Notes under the pieces: generated by a model
What the model saw: only the letters and a program-made list of their open reading frames with translations
Database searches by the model: none
What the model was told of the DNA's origin: nothing
Source of the DNA: Periplaneta americana
Taxonomy: Eukaryota > Arthropoda > Insecta > Blattodea > Blattidae
NCBI RefSeq assembly: GCF_040183065.1
Contig: NC_091119.1
Coordinates: forward strand, 60,498,892 to 60,562,891
Direction of reading: 5' to 3'
Length of the DNA stretch: 64,000 bases
Shown here: one piece after another, positions 1 to 10,662 of the stretch
How the letters are laid out: every line of letters starts with the position of its first letter
Position numbering within the stretch: the first letter of the stretch is position 1
Position numbers and translations under genes: made by a program

Positions 1-126
1 CTAATGCAATTCAAATGGGAGTTATGACGTGACTCCTTACGTAACAATTAGATGGTAGCATAGTAAACCTGACAAAAGTTGTTACCGTCAAAAGATCGAG
101 CAATCTGTGTACAATATGATCTAGGG

Positions 127-308
127 CAGCGGTCATCAGCACAGAGCACCCTGGGGCTAGCGTCTCTTACCCGCGGAGAACACACTACACTATGGTACAT
201 TCGTAGCTGCTAGCGGGTATGCTCTCTACCGCTTCCTGTTGCACGACGGGGCACACGGGACGGCTCCGCTTACCCTTTACCCATTTCAGCGAGTGCTGAC
301 GACCACTG
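127..308. mobile_element. hAT-type MITE, 182 bp
   Basis: A short non-coding element begins CAGCGGTCATCAGCAC and ends in the inverted form of CAGTGGTCGTCAGCAC, giving imperfect terminal inverted repeats of about 16 bp. It is bracketed by a perfect 8-bp direct repeat ATCTAGGG (119-126 and 309-316). TIRs starting CAG plus an 8-bp target duplication are the signature of the hAT superfamily. No coding capacity is visible, so it must be mobilised in trans by an unknown autonomous relative. Confidence 0.85.
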
Positions 309-316
309 ATCTAGGG

Positions 317-1115
317 TAACACTTAATCCTGTGATGTGAACATATGTGAGAATACACAGAGTAGGCTACATAATTTCTTTCGTCACAGAATCTTATGTGA
401 GACGTTAAATTAAAAATGAAATAGAATCGATCGACTAAATCGCTATTTTGTTTTTTCATTTAGAATAAATATCCATGTTACCAAAACTTATTACATTTCA
501 TGTTTGAATTGACTTGTATATATCGAATGTGAATAATAGTTCAGCAGAAATCGCTGTCCACGAACAGACAGATGGCTTGGACACAACCATGTTTTTGATA
601 TCAGGTTCGCTAAAACGTTTATTTCGGGAAAATCTCTAAATCGACTTTTGCTGCATCGCAACACGTTCTCTAATGACAGTAATAACCAGGCTTCGGTCCT
701 GGGCACAAAAACGCATGAAGTTCAGAACGCACGGACGATAGTTGGTCGAGTGGATTGGGAGATGGAGCGCGTCGTTACTTCGCGTCTCAACATGTAAACA
801 GTCCGTCATAGTACGGCACAAAATATATTTCACCCTGTACAGATGCCGTATATATAGACAATAAATGTCTATCGTTAAAGTATTAACGTGAGTTGTTACC
901 TTCAATCAGGTGTCCCTATGCCGAAGTCTGTTACACGTACCACAGCCAAGCAGCAATACACACAACGGTAATGCACATTACGGACCCACCTGTGCTGTTA
1001 TAGTCACCTCTCCACACGGGTCATGACGTCATTTATACTCTGTGTACTCTAAACCTCATACTGGTTACTCTGTGTCCCTAGGCCGAAGCCTGGTGATAAC
1101 TTAAACAATTTTGTA
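317..1115. other. Intergenic stretch without recognised gene
   Basis: No coding exon or RNA gene recognised. The only structure is a 21-bp direct repeat with three differences (910-930 and 1072-1092, both beginning GTGTCCCTA), separated by about 140 bp. It could be a remnant of an insertion or a small tandem unit. Confidence 0.5.
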
Positions 1116-1361
1116 GCCACGGGCGTAGCCCATACGATGGCTCGTTTGTCTTCTAATCCGGAACTGCACCCGAGTGTGCCTTAGATTTTAGTTTGGGCTT
1201 TTAACCTGAATGATTTTTTCCTCCGATCTTTCGCCTAAATGTAAGGCGAAGTAATGACACAAAATCCTAGGCCTTGGCTCTCCAAATAATATCTCGCTAA
1301 CATCTTTTGCCATGGACGACAGTATTTGTTACAGCGTCGTTAAATATCTGAATAAAAAAAA
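1116..1361 (+). mobile_element. Decayed tRNA-headed SINE (GGGCGTAGC-head family)
   Basis: The stretch begins GCCACGGGCGTAGC, reads like the A-box side of a tRNA-derived head, and ends GTTACAGCGTCGTTAAATA followed by an A-rich tail (1351-1361). The terminal part matches the better preserved 5'-truncated copy at 59515-59685 (TCGGCCT, CTCGCCAAAT and GTGTCGTTAAAT blocks). It is heavily mutated, so it is an old insertion. It lies just downstream of the receptor exon's splice donor, inside that gene's first intron. Confidence 0.6.
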
Positions 1362-1386
1362 TTGTGCAAGACCATGAAAAACAAAC

Positions 1387-2024
1387 CTTTCTGTCCAGAT
1401 GTCCAAGACGACTTGATCCTTGTACGAAGTCTCCCCTACAAATCTGTGAGTTACCAATTCTATCCTGGCAGGTGAACTCGCGTTCTGCGCTTCGAACCTT
1501 GCCATCACCAGATCGGGAAAGAAGTTCATCTCCCTCATAGCGAGAACTTGATCCACAGCCCGAGAGTATTTGGCGTGTCTATCCTTCTTCACTTCTGTGG
1601 TGGGAACATCTACTGGGATGAAGAAAAACCTCCTGTTGGCGCGTGCCAGCGACCGCCTCGAGAGTCTCGTCACCGCCTGAACCATTGCCACAGGGTCCGA
1701 CACTTGGAAGATCAACCCGTGACACTTTTCGTCCAGTGCCTTCAGAATTATATTGTCTACGAGTTGTTCATCTTCGATGTCCAAGCGATAGCCGTCTATG
1801 CTGGCCGCGATGTAATCTTCTGTGTTGTGTGACTTCTCTGTCACTAGAAGGACGCAGCGAAAATTGGAGAAATACTTCAGAGATATTTCTCTCGCCATGT
1901 GGCTCATCATCACTTCGTTGTTATTTCTATTCTTCTCGTAGTTATTCATCTTACAGCAAACATATGATATGTACAGTATTGTTAAAAGTGACACAATCGT
2001 TAAGATTTTCGAAATAGACGACAT
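1387..2024 (-). CDS. First coding exon of a probable divergent ionotropic receptor (IR), partial gene
   Basis: From ATG at 2024 the frame runs 212 codons to a donor-like AAAG/GTTTGT, with the exon ending at 1387 and the intron GT at 1386-1385. The open frame continues into non-homologous residues beyond that. Residues 5-24 (ISKILTIVSLLTILYISYVC) are a hydrophobic signal peptide. Further on come a GLIFQVSD block and, near the exon end, FFPDLVMARF, IELVTHRFVG and VVLDIW. Motifs of this kind mark the extracellular N-terminal region of insect IRs just before the ligand-binding S1 lobe. IRs are ligand-gated ion channels of chemosensory dendrites, related to glutamate receptors. The pore and remaining exons would lie below coordinate 1 on the minus strand and are not in the window. 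No frameshift or stop is seen. The family call rests on remembered motifs, so an unrelated secreted protein is the alternative. Confidence 0.6.
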
Positions 2025-2520
2025 TTCTGAAATATACGTTTCAACTAGTGATCAGTCGTTTTTATTTTGAAAGTTCAGTAGTAAGCAACGGCATTTATAG
2101 CGATTTATGTATTTACAAGTACACAAAGCCATGGTTTATCACGTCACGCCCTCAACTTCAATATTCTATTAGAATGTTATTGATTCCTCTTTGTCAACAC
2201 AATTTACGTGCAAGAATGCATTATGTTCAGATTGCTTGTAATATTACTTATCCAAGGTAATCCTTTATGTAATATTATAATACAGGGCGGTCCATATTTA
2301 TATCCAACTTTTTCTTGGCTTAGTAACGTAAATAGGTATTAGTGGCCCATTCCACCTCTAAAATGTACTGTGTTCCATATCATTTGAAGCACATTTCGCA
2401 CTCCCAGTAAAATAGTGTTGTAACTCGAAAATTGTGGTTTTTAAATGTATGCTATTTCCTAGAAAATACTCTGTAAAATTGTTTTAATAAATAGATGCCA
2501 ACATATTTGAGAATTTACTA

Positions 2521-2875
2521 CAGTAGGGCATCGATTATCCGAGTACCGATCAACCGAAACATCGGTTAACCGAAAGCGTTCCAGTCTGAAAAAAAAAAAA
2601 AAAAAAAAAAATCTTTCCCTAAACTTTAGGCCTACTTTAATGGCCGTTTTGAACTTGTCAAACTAGGCTAGTCAGTTTTCTGTGTTATTTGTAAGACGTG
2701 TGATACAAAATATATACTCTATGTACAGTTTTGTGTTTAATATAATTGTCTCTTTGTTCCATACTGCTCCTATGATACCAGTACAATTTGTTTTCGTCAA
2801 TGATCGGTTATCTGAAAAATCAGTTATCCGAACACTCCCCGTCCCCAAATGTTTCGGATAATCGATTCTCTATTG
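2521..2875. mobile_element. Pogo/Tigger-type MITE
   Basis: The ends are CAGTAGGGCATCGATTATCC on the left and the inverted CAATAGAGAATCGATTATCC on the right, flanked by TA (2519-2520, 2876-2877). TIRs with an ATCGATTATCCGA core and TA target sites are typical of pogo/Tigger elements. There is a 28-nt A run at about 2582-2609 and no coding capacity. It is nested in the mariner-like element. Confidence 0.8.
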
Positions 2876-4080
2876 TATTTTATTATTAGAATTTCATATC
2901 TCCAACTAGTAAGATGACGTTGAAAATAATTTACGAAAGTAATATGTGATTTTCGACTTACGACAATATTGAATGAATGAATGAATGAATGGATGAATGA
3001 GTGAGAGGAGAAATGGGAGAAGAAACTTTAAAGATAAGTGAAAACACGTCCTTGCAAGGGAGTTGGGGCTGTGAAAAACTGAATATGCGAGCTCCAAGTC
3101 TGTTGGCCATTTGTCTCACTTCGGGTTTCGCTACTCCACTGAAGGAGCGCTAGAAAATATCGAGGGAGAAAGCCGAAAATGGACGTCACTTATTAGCTAC
3201 AACATACGGGGGGGAAGGGGGGAGAAGTATAGCTAGCTGACCCAGAGGAGTTAGAAACGCGAAGGTACCAACTAGGAGGAGAAGTGATCGAAGTCTAGGC
3301 AACGAGAAGGTAATAGGCAATTTGGCTGTTTGAAGATTCGAACGCGTAGGAATTAATCATCTTAACAGTAATAAAATTACGAACTTACGAGTATAGGTGA
3401 CACTCTGCAAATTTTAAAGACAGTTAACAATAACAAACACATGAACGCCACAGAGGATTATTATATAGCTACATATTCTAATAATAGTATTACGCATTTA
3501 CTTAACGAACAATTCCCCAATTTAAATAACCCGCTTTAAAAAATTGTAAAGAAGTAAATTCTTGGTAATCCACTAGGTTTGCCAGGTGCATAGTTTTCTT
3601 TAAATGCTAACGTATTTCAGTAAAGCTCAGTCGTGTTGCTACAACATTGCGGTTAGGTTAGCATCTCCTCAACCAAATTTGTAAGTATTAAAAACCACGA
3701 TTCTAAATTCAACATTCACTTTTTAACTTTCAATTTCAAAATTTTTACACTTCCCCATTATATTTTACAGGACTTTGGTTTCATACACCGCTCAAACAGC
3801 AGCACGAGCGAGCTATATACCATAGCATGTTCTACTATTTGGTGATTTATGACCACCTGCAATTAATATTGTCAAATTATTTTATCTCGTTGTACATTTA
3901 ATCATCAGCACATTGTTTGCTTTTTCTATACTTTGTATGGTATTAAATTTTATGTTACACGTATGTTCTTAATTGCATATGCTTACACCGCCTATCATAT
4001 TAACTTTTCCAAACATTGTTAACGATTATATTTAAACCAGTAATTATAAGTGTTCATTACGTGTCATTGCTTCGATGAGA

Positions 4081-4120
4081 CCTGAGGATGCCATAGTCAT
4101 GGCGAAAACGTTCGTCTGTC
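4081..4120 (+). ncRNA. Hammerhead-ribozyme-like core motif
   Basis: The order is CTGAGGA, then a hairpin GCCAT-AGTC-ATGGC, then GAAA, then a short ACG-TT-CGT hairpin followed by C. This is the type-I hammerhead core (CUGANGA / stem II / GAAA / short stem III / UH). The flanking stem I is weak (AGAC before the core, GTC after it with a one-base offset). Very small hammerheads of this layout are known in the terminal repeats of Penelope-like retroelements, so this is probably a relic of one. Activity is untested. Confidence 0.4.
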
Positions 4121-4399
4121 ATTATGTACCATTTCATGTAATAATCTAATGTTTAATTTTGATTATTGATAAGTAATTCTGACGGTAATAGATCTATACA
4201 TATTTGTAATTTTATTATTATACTTATCGGACCCAACATGCCTTTGAAATTGTTAACAGTAATAGCCAATTGGCTCTTTGATGATTTTCCTCAGATCAGG
4301 AGACCAGCCAATTGGCTCTTTGATATTCCACTGGGTGTGCGATATGAAGCAGTAATATAATTTTATTCTCAGTGCGGTCCGAAACGTGTAAAGAAATTG

Positions 4400-4690
4400 T
4401 AAACATTACACGGGAACGGCTTAACAATGCGTTTTCTGGACGGATCATTGGGCGCTGTAGGAATGTCGAGTCGCCTGCAAGAGTCCCAGATTAAACACAG
4501 TTGCACCTTTTTCTGTGAGGATACCTTAAAGAAAAGGCGCCAGGAAACCTCGGGATGTAATTACTTTAGAAGCGGTAATTCGAGAGGAGTGTGGTCTGGT
4601 GCCAAGTTATATGTTTGTGAGGGCAGTACAGAACGTTCAGCCACGTCTGGAGAAATGTGCAGCAAATGCTGATGCTTACGTTGAATTTTA
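4400..4690 (+). pseudogene. Mariner-like DDE transposase, C-terminal relic
   Basis: With frameshifts and stops allowed, the plus strand reads GRIIGRCRNVESPARVPD, two damaged positions, then GYLKEKA. This corresponds to the PxRSPDLTPLDFFLWGYLK block around the third catalytic residue of mariner-like transposases, followed by a tail ending near RTFSHVWRNVQQ. Several in-frame stops show it is dead. It belongs to the TIR element that encloses it. Confidence 0.55.
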
Positions 4691-4849
4691 AGGAATTCTA
4701 ATGATGTACTACTGTTTTATTCTAATTTGATCCTCTCGTGTAATGTTATTTAACCCATGTGTAATAGGCCTAAATGTATGAAAAGTTGGATATGAATATG
4801 GGTCGCCTTGTAGATAACAATTTGACATATGTCTAATCACTCTAACCTA

Positions 4850-5130
4850 ATGCATCTATCTGTTCATCCATTCATCTCTGTCTGCCTATCTGTCTACCTG
4901 TGTGTCTGTCTACAGTACTATTCAACTATCCACCTACTCAGCTACCTGCCTAAAGTATGTACCTGATCCATCCATCGATTCCTCTATCTGTCGATATATG
5001 TTTCTATATATCTATATTACCTCTTTGTATGTCTATCTGGCTGTTTATCTCTGAATCTACCTGTCTGTGTGTTTGGCTGCCTATGTGTCTGTTTATGTGT
5101 ATCTGTGCACACTCTGTCTATATATTTCTG
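4850..5130. repeat. Degenerate CTGT/CTAT/CATC pyrimidine-rich simple repeat
   Basis: About 280 bp consist almost entirely of imperfect tetranucleotide units (CTGT, CTAT, CATC, CTAC) on the plus strand. The apparent open frames here are low-complexity artefacts. It ends directly against the LINE RNase H relic and may have grown from a retrotransposon tail or an old microsatellite. Confidence 0.75.
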
Positions 5131-5136
5131 TATCAT

Positions 5137-5900
5137 ATTCTATATTAATTTTCTTTGTTGAAAATAGACAGATATTTAAATATAAACTTAGCCAATATAC
5201 TAGTGTTTTTACGGCTGAACTATATGCCTTTTACAGAGCTTTATTGTTTTTAATTAGACAACTCCGGGGCAGATTCCTTATCTGCTCTGACTCTTTAAGC
5301 GCCATTCAATCACTGCAGTCTTTTAATTCTGAAGATCTCCTTGTGTTAAGAATCCAAGAGCTCTTCTACACTCTCCTTAGCTCTGATTCTTTGCTTGGAG
5401 TAGTGTGGATTCCGGTCATGTAGGAATTTCGAGTAATGAGGCCGCGGAGGCTGCAGCAAGAGATGGTGCTATGTATGGCTCTGAAGTATATTGGCGCGAG
5501 AGGTGGCAAGGCATTCAAAATTATTTGAAATATAGAATATGGTGGCAATGGGAAGGAGAATGGTCTGCACTAGAGGGAAATAAATTACGAAATATAAAGA
5601 ATGCCGTCCGAGTTAGGGATTCATCAACAAGAGCGTCACTACACGAAGTTTTACTCACCCGATTGAGGATTAGCCACTGTCGTCTGGCCATCTCCTATAT
5701 GGCGAACCTCAACCGGAATGTGAGATATGCTATGTAGCAATTACGGTCGAGCATATTTTATTACGTTGCAAGAAATATGACCGTGATCGTCGACAATATG
5801 CAATTCGCCCGACTCTACGTGGCGCTCTTGGAAATGATTTTAATTGTGCAAGTGCAGTTTTGAGATTTTTATCGAATACAGGACTTGACAGGGTGATTTA
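5137..5900 (+). pseudogene. Non-LTR retrotransposon (Jockey/I-type) RNase H domain and 3' end, frameshifted
   Basis: One frame reads FTAELYAFYRALLF and LICSDSLSAIQSL, carrying the E and D of an RNase H active site. After a frameshift at about 5410 the next frame gives HVGISSNEAAEAAAR, the HxGxxxNExAD block, where the expected D is E. Downstream, LLTRLRISHCRL and the antisense-free stretch around 5745-5770 resemble the usual zinc-knuckle-containing tail of LINE ORF2. RNase H with the HVGISGNEAAD motif is found in Jockey, I, R1 and LOA type LINEs. The element is 5'-truncated and dead. Its end was duplicated in tandem (next entry). Confidence 0.75.
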
Positions 5901-6205
5901 GTTTATATTGACTCTTTTTAAGCTTCGGGCCCTTTACATCCGGAGGTTATATTTGTTTTATATTTCTTTTTTTACATACCTGACATTTCGGACACCTTAC
6001 ATCAGAATATTTTATAAAATTTTATTGTTTGAAATGTGCTATATAATTTGCCTCTGGTGCCTTTGTTTTATTATTTTATTGTTTTAAGTTCTACCTAGCG
6101 TCTGAGAACTGCTCACTTTTATGAATTGTATGAATTACCTTGTTGATACTGCATTTGTTTACCTCGTTTTTACCGTGACAACGTTTTATAATTGTTTTTA
6201 GCATT

Positions 6206-6815
6206 ATGAGGCCGCGGATTCTGCAGCAAGAGATGGTGCTATGTATGGCTCTGAAGTATATTGACGCGAGAGGTGGCAAGGCATTCAAAATTATTTGAAA
6301 TATAGAATACGGTGGCAATGGGAAGGAGAATCGTCTGCATACGGTCGAGCATATTTTATTACGTTGCAAGAAATATGATCGTGAGCGTCGACAATATGCA
6401 ATTCGGCGGACTCTACGTGACGCTCTTGTAAATGATTTAAATTGTGCATGTGCAGTTTTGAGATTTATATCGAATATAGGACTTGACAGGGTGATTTAGT
6501 TTATATTGACTCTTTTTAAGCTCCGGACCCTTTATATCCGGAGGTTACATTTGTTTCATATTTGTTTTTTTACTTACCTGACATTTCGGATACCTTACAT
6601 CCGAATATTTTATAAAATTTTATTGTTTGAAATGTGCTATATAATTTGCCTCTGGTGGCCATTGTTTTATTATCTTATTGTTTCATTTTAAGTACTACCT
6701 AGCGTCTGAGAACTGCTCACTTTTATGAATTTTATTAATTACCTTGTTGATACTGCATTTGTTTACCTCGTTTTTCCCGTGACAATGTTTTATAGTTATT
6801 TTTAGCATTATGGTT
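6206..6815 (+). repeat. Tandem duplicate of the LINE 3' end, with internal deletion
   Basis: From 6206 the sequence repeats 5436 onward (GAGGCCGCGGA, then CTGCAGCAAGAGATGG). It is collinear through the 3' untranslated part but lacks about 175 bp equivalent to roughly 5571-5744. The junction lies in TTAGCATTATG, which recurs at the end of the second copy (about 6805-6815), so unit 1 (5436-6205) is followed head-to-tail by unit 2. The copies differ by only a few per cent, implying a local duplication after insertion rather than two retropositions. Confidence 0.8.
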
Positions 6816-7483
6816 ATCGTATTTTTTGTATTTTAGATAAGGGCACCTGCGGTTAGTAGATACTGCATAATAGAAGCCCTGTATTTATATAGATAATTCT
6901 AATCCTGTAAAAATTGGGCGCTATAAAGATTGTGACTGACATCTATTGAAGTTCAAAAGAATTCTCAACGAAAAGTAGCAATAATTCTGCCCGTAATATA
7001 AGGTCCGAAAACATATTAGGCAATTGATTTTTTTTTTCGTTGTTGGTAACTCTATAGCATCTATTAGATGCTTTTATTGTTGTGCTAACAGATGGAGTTA
7101 TTTGTCAATAATGTAACGCAGAAACGTGTGTTCAGGTTACTGCCCAGCGACAATCCAGGTGTATTTTATATTTTTGATGATTGGCTAATTAATATTAACC
7201 CGGGACTCTCACAATCATACAAATTTCCAGACTCTAGACAGACCACGGAGGCCGTCAGATTTTATTTGTCACTTCATTTTAAGCAAGAAACGAAATTAAA
7301 AATTGTTATTGGGATCGATGTCAATTCATCGCTATTTTGTATTTTTGATTTCAAATATCAAATACAGACACATTAATTTGTAATAAAATATGTTACTTTA
7401 CGTTTGTATCATTTGCTATAAGCTGCAAAAATATCGAAATATGTTTTTTTAACATCGCAATACTTTCTCTGTTCAAAAAGTAT

Positions 7484-7496
<13 letters not shown>
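6816..7496. other. AT-rich stretch, no recognised gene
   Basis: An open frame of 94 codons at 7092-7376 (plus) has no motif I recognise and unremarkable composition. I do not call it a gene. No RNA gene or repeat copy is visible. Confidence 0.4.
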
Positions 7497-7528
<32 letters not shown>

Positions 7529-7573
7529 CATCGTCATCCTTATCGTCATCATCATCATCATCATCATCATCAT
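7497..7573. repeat. (ATT)n then (ATC)n microsatellite
   Basis: A run of ATT units (about 7494-7528) grades into ATC/TCA units up to 7573, where a hAT-type element begins abruptly. A matching TCA array resumes on the far side of that element at 8569, so the microsatellite was the insertion site. Confidence 0.9.
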
Positions 7574-8564
7574 TGGGGCCCGGATGTTTGACAAAATGCC
7601 TTTTTTTATTGGGTAGAAGTAAATCATTTTTTTTTCATAGACATAAATATGATTTGGGATAAATCAAAGTATAGAGCCAATTTTTATTTTGCCTCTTAAA
7701 AGTGTTTCTTACTATAAGTAATAATTATATATTATATATATTATAATTATACATAATATTTATAATTCAATAATAAATGCCTTTTTTGTTATTTAAAAGC
7801 AATTTTTTTGTTTATTTGCAATTTTCTAATTAATTGTAATGTAATGTGTATGAAATTTAAATATATGAAACAATGACACACTTTAGTAACAATAGTAAAT
7901 AAAAGTAATTTATTTCGGTGCTTGACCTGCTAATAATCGTGCTTTAATACTATTGGTGTAATATGAATAATGATTGTCAAAAATAATATTGTCATGTCTT
8001 CATGATATCAACAATCAGCTTTATAATTATTTTAAATATTAAGCCCATTCTCATAGAAGTTGTCATGTAGCATTTTAAATTGTTTGCTTTCGTATTTTCA
8101 AATCTTATTGTTGCAATTTTGTGCTACACGTGTTTATTATTGTAGGAGAAAGGAATTTGAGTGAGGTACAGTCAGTTATTGTCGGGTGAATGGAGGTATA
8201 AGATCGGTTAGCTAGAATGTCTAATTTCAGTAAACCATTGAAAAGTAAACTTCATGCTTACGTTAATGAATTTGGTGCCACTGTATTTTCAACCGATGGA
8301 ACAGTTTTGTTATGTAAGGTTTGTGAAAAGACAGTTAATTACGAAAAAAAAAAAAAGTATTTTATAACTCGGCATGTGTCAATTACGAAGTAAAAATGTG
8401 AGTTATATTGATGTAATTTAAATTTATTGCTAAAATATATTATGCATTTTTAAAATTTATAATGCTTTTTTTTTCAACATTTATTGTGCCTATTTTTTAC
8501 GTTTTTATTGCCTTTTTTGCCTGCCTATTTTCACTCTTACAAATGCCTAAACATCCGGGCTCTA
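7574..8564 (+). mobile_element. hAT-type element (deletion derivative) inserted in a CAT microsatellite
   Basis: The left end reads TGGGGCCCGGATGTTT and the right end, inverted, TAGAGCCCGGATGTTT. Subterminal runs carry repeated GGCATTT and AATAGGC/TTTTTTGCC motifs. ATCATCAT precedes it and ATTCATCA follows it, compatible with an 8-bp hAT target duplication in repeat DNA. Near the right end it keeps only the start of a transposase gene (8217-8393). The same TIRs and the same ATC-array context recur at 58022-61542. Confidence 0.7.
8217..8393 (+). pseudogene. hAT transposase N-terminus (CGGBP1-like BED zinc finger), truncated
   Basis: A 58-codon frame starts MSNFSKPLKSKLHAYVNEFG and continues through VFSTDGTVLLCKVCEK to RHVSITK, then a stop. 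Residues C33-x2-C36 and H53 are the first three zinc ligands; the last His is lost at the stop. It aligns well with the first 59 residues of the intact transposase at 15545-17029 ([33 protein letters not shown]). CGGBP1 and its relatives derive from this type of hAT DNA-binding domain. Nothing of the catalytic domain follows before the right TIR. Confidence 0.75.
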
Positions 8565-8605
8565 ATTCATCATCATCATCATCATCATCATTATCATCAT
8601 CTACA
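8565..8605. repeat. (TCA)n microsatellite, right half of the interrupted array
   Basis: TCATCATCATC units run to about 8592, then TCTACATCTACT. It is the continuation of the array cut by the hAT derivative. Confidence 0.85.
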
Positions 8606-9550
8606 TCTACTATACTAAAATACAAATTTGTTTTAAAGGAGTAGTCCGTATCTCGAAACGTAAGAAAATACAATGCAAGTTATATCTGGTGCTTTTAATA
8701 AAAATATTTAAACGAACGACTGTTCTTTTATTTTTGTCTTCTGTCTAACTGTACTATAACATTTCTTTAATAAATTAAGCTTAGGTATGCTTAGTTCGTC
8801 TTTTGGGAATTTCTTAAACAACGGATGAAACATGCAGTAGGAAGATCAATATAAAATGCACGGTCAGATAACTAGCATGACTTTTATTTGCTGGATAAAC
8901 ATTCAAACTCTGTAAATAATCGAGTTTGTTTCCATGGAAAACATCGGAGTGGACAGAGAGATGTAAGAAATAGTCTGTTTGTTTATTTCTCAAACACGAG
9001 TGCAGTTATGCAAAGAATGTAAACAGATACTTCAAGAATGAAACATGTCCCATAAGGGAATTCGGGGAAATATGGTCAATACTACGTTTTCATGTCGAAA
9101 CTCTTGCAACGAATTATGTTTTTCGCTAATAACGGCTAATATAAAGTGAGAGTACCGTAATGGTTGCTGTGGGAAGCGCGCTGTGCAGTACTGTCTCGTA
9201 TTGTTATTAAAACAGTCTTCTAAAACGAGAGTATTTACTTCCAAGTATACTAAAATTTCACAATACTTATTTTAAATATGTTATATGCAATAGATTACAC
9301 ATGAACTTTAGAAAATAGTTTAAATCTAATAGCATACATATAGAGAATATACATCTTGAACTGCCGTTCTATTGCGTCAGACGTTGTTCTGTGAATAGTT
9401 TACGGTAGTGCCAACTGTTGAAAGTAAACCCAAATGTTGGGGTAATAAGGGCACTAATGTTCGGGGGAATATGGACAAGCATTACACTTCATAAAAATGA
9501 CTCTTCAGTCTTGATGAAAATGGCTTACAAATGACTATAAGAGCGAAAGA
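8606..9550. other. No recognised gene
   Basis: AT-rich, without a convincing coding frame or repeat partner in the window. Phrases such as GGGAATTCGGGGAAATATGG (9055) and GGGGGAATATGGAC (9463) recur but form no clear repeat. It may be the body of the pogo relic that follows. Confidence 0.4.
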
Positions 9551-9760
9551 TGTCATTGCACCCAAAGAACAAAGTGATGCATTGAATTTACCCTAAAGAA
9601 AAGGGAGAAACCATTACCCTTGTGGCCTGCTTCAATGCAGCAGGGAACTACTTTCCTCCAAGTATCATTATAAAAGGAGTGAGGACAATAATGACTGAAA
9701 GAAGAGCTGCCTGCTATCAGTAAGGTGTACGTCAACAAGCAGTCTGCTTACATTAACGGA
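9551..9760 (+). pseudogene. Pogo/Tigger-type DDE_1 transposase fragment
   Basis: The plus strand reads KGETITLVACFNAAGNYFPP followed by SIIIKGVR, with stops on both sides. This matches the KGxTVTVxxCxNAAGxxLPPxxIFKG block between the catalytic aspartates of pogo/Tigger and jerky-like transposases. It is about 60 codons of a protein that is normally several hundred residues. No TIRs could be paired with it. Confidence 0.65.
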
Positions 9761-10660
9761 GATACGAGGTGTGATCATTAAATTCCGAGACATGTCCCAT
9801 AAGTGGAAATAAAATTACCTCATTTAAATTTGGCTGCCATCCCCTTGAAGGTAGTGAGGAACTCCCGTTTCTCCTACCAGCATCGTTGTAATCGCGACCT
9901 CGATACTTATTCGGGAGTAGGATAAGTTTGAAGAAAAATAATACGAAAAAAGAATATTTTTATCTATAAAAAGTAAGGGCATAAGGTCCACAAAACATAT
10001 AGAAACATATATTGTAGGAAAAATATCATGTTCCTACACCTCGTATTTAAAATTATAAAATTTAACATTGTGGAGATAAGACCTAATGGGGCTCCTTACC
10101 CCCTGCTGCTTAATGAAGTGGGGAAGAGAGCACGGAGGGTGTCACTCATTTTTTCCCCTGCAGCGCAGGCTCATGTTGGTCCCAAATCCCGGAGCATTGA
10201 ACTTACGAGTGGGTGTCGAAATAGCTTCGTCCACAGGCCCAAATTCAATCTTTTTCTAATATCTTCGTAATCTCTTCTTGTACTTCTTGTTTCTTTCATC
10301 TTTCTCTCCCGTTTAGGCTGATCATACGTACCGTTTTGAACGGACAATACCGTTACTTTCCTATGTCGCGGCCATCCTTACATTGGGCCATTGTGAGCAC
10401 TATATATGCGATGACTGTCCAAGTCCGGAAAATGACCTGATTACATTCGTGAATCAGATGCTGGCAGGTGGGCCATCCAGTCTTAACGTTGACAGATCGA
10501 GGTTCCCATTTCATACATAGTTTCCAAGGCCCGGAGCCCCAAGCTACGCAGAGTGTTGGTGGAATGATAAATGTTAATGGGAGTACCTCTAGAAAATTTA
10601 AATTTATATCTGAACTGATATACGTGGCAAAGAATTGTATCTCTTTTCATAATTAACTTA
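9761..10660. other. No recognised gene
   Basis: ACGAGGTGTGATCATTAAAT at 9763 resembles the outer end of a mariner-type element, but I found no partner end. The 80-codon frame at 10028-10270 has no recognisable motif. Confidence 0.35.
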
Positions 10661-10662
10661 TA

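Larger units (their letters stand above)
2283..4810 (+). mobile_element. Mariner-like (Tc1/mariner superfamily) element with nested insertions
   Basis: Left end CAGGGCGGTCCATATTTATA and right end (inverted) CAAGGCGACCCATATTCATA form TIRs of about 30 bp. Both ends abut TA dinucleotides (2281-2282, 4811-4812), the usual target duplication of the superfamily. A decayed transposase C-terminus lies near the right end (4400-4690). At 2528 bp it is longer than a typical 1.3-kb mariner, because a pogo-type MITE (2521-2875) and other sequence including a hammerhead-like motif (4081-4120) sit inside it. Confidence 0.7.

Noticed and set aside
7092..7376. 94-codon frame considered as a small gene
   Set aside because: No motif, no splice context, AT-rich composition like the neighbourhood.
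7409..7627. Met/Ile-rich minus-strand frame
   Set aside because: Translation of an ATT/ATC microsatellite.
9763..9800. Possible outer end of a mariner-type element
   Set aside because: No partner TIR and no transposase next to it; too weak to list as an element.
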